Source: Thalassotalea sp. PP2-459
GTDB taxonomy: Bacteria; Pseudomonadota; Gammaproteobacteria; Enterobacterales; Alteromonadaceae
Assembly: GCF_001913705.1 (NCBI RefSeq)
Contig: NZ_MKQD01000054.1
Span: 1 to 64,000 of the forward strand
Length of the DNA stretch: 64,000 nt
Reading direction: 5' to 3'
Shown: one piece after another, positions 63,910 through 64,000 of the stretch
Layout of the letters: the number at the start of each line of letters is the position of its first letter
How positions within the stretch are numbered: position 1 is the stretch's first letter
The notes under the pieces: generated by a model
What the model was told of the DNA's origin: nothing
The model's input: the letters and a program-made list of their open reading frames with translations, nothing else
Databases searched by the model: none
Position numbers and translations under genes: made by a program

Positions 63910-64000
63910 ATGCAAAAAGGGTTAATGGTTGTATGCGATGGCAGTAATGGGGCAGGTAAAACAACGGTTATCGAAAAGTTAAAAGCGCATGTTATTCATC
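63910..64000 (+). CDS. dTMP-kinase-like P-loop protein, 5' part only
   Basis: The first 30 codons are in the window; the gene runs off the right edge. They encode a strand and a Walker A motif VVCDGSNGAGKTTVIEKL. Position after mltG suggests thymidylate kinase (tmk), but the usual 'EGxxGAGKTT' is replaced by CDGSNGAGKTT, so it may be a divergent or different dTMP-kinase-like protein. AAGAGTAAAG precedes the ATG. The call rests on these few residues and on context. Confidence 0.5.
   Translation, partial: MQKGLMVVCDGSNGAGKTTVIEKLKAHVIH

Noticed and set aside
1-64000. tRNA, rRNA or prophage genes
   Set aside because: No cloverleaf-type sequences, rRNA signatures or phage structural genes were recognised by reading; a tRNAscan run would settle small RNAs.

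Overview
The window is chromosomal DNA of an AT-rich marine-type gammaproteobacterium. Gene content and order (gyrA-serC-aroA-cmk-rpsA-ihfB-lapA-lapB-pyrF; nrdA-nrdB-yfaE; ubiG-gph; yceD-rpmF-plsX-fabD-fabG-acpP-fabF-pabC-mltG) suggest the order Alteromonadales, probably a Colwellia/Thalassotalea-like genus. The genus is inferred from gene order and protein character; no database search was made.

Layout. Positions 1-7500 are an accessory stretch of small, mostly single-gene units, all on the + strand. They are separated by attC-like hairpins ending in GTTAGGC-type core sites (about 304, 854-927, 2655-2751, 6338-6425, 6672-6775). This looks like a gene-cassette array of chromosomal-integron type with no integrase in view. 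Its cargo is a YdeI/DUF1905 protein, a GNAT acetyltransferase, a peroxiredoxin-like protein, two lipoproteins, a tiny membrane protein, a DUF262-DUF1524 (GmrSD-like) nuclease, a DUF5694-like protein, a DUF4177 protein and a glutathione S-transferase. Positions 7600-15000 hold miscellaneous genes: a symporter fused to a solute-binding domain, a DUF488 protein, two P-loop proteins (one behind an isoleucine-rich leader/terminator), a metallo-beta-lactamase-fold protein and an Asp/Glu racemase. Positions 15000-22000 hold ccoG, a MocR regulator, ychJ, a LexA-boxed sulA-like gene, yciI, yciB and an M24 peptidase.

Positions 22300-26750 form a signalling module: STAS antagonist, receiver-PP2C-HATPase partner-switch protein, receiver-HPt protein and receiver-GGDEF-HPt protein. 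Together they link a phosphorelay, an anti-sigma-type partner switch and c-di-GMP synthesis. Positions 26700-32300 (minus strand) carry class Ia ribonucleotide reductase with its ferredoxin, under a pair of NrdR-like boxes 32 bp apart, then gph and ubiG. Positions 33300-44100 are the gyrA-to-pyrF core block. A 255-bp MITE-like element sits exactly at the lapB stop codon and is nested in a second inverted-repeat element.

Positions 44100-53500 are a transport island: two TonB-dependent receptors plus an ABC transporter with two DUF3526-type permeases, divergent from a DUF418 membrane protein. The divergent promoter region holds a perfect 18-bp palindrome resembling a Zur (zinc) operator. Positions 53500-64000 are the fatty-acid synthesis cluster from maf/yceD to mltG, followed by a lipoprotein with a ricin-type lectin domain and an M60-like metallopeptidase domain, and the 5' end of a dTMP-kinase-like gene. 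No rRNA, tRNA, CRISPR array, transposase or prophage genes were recognised.
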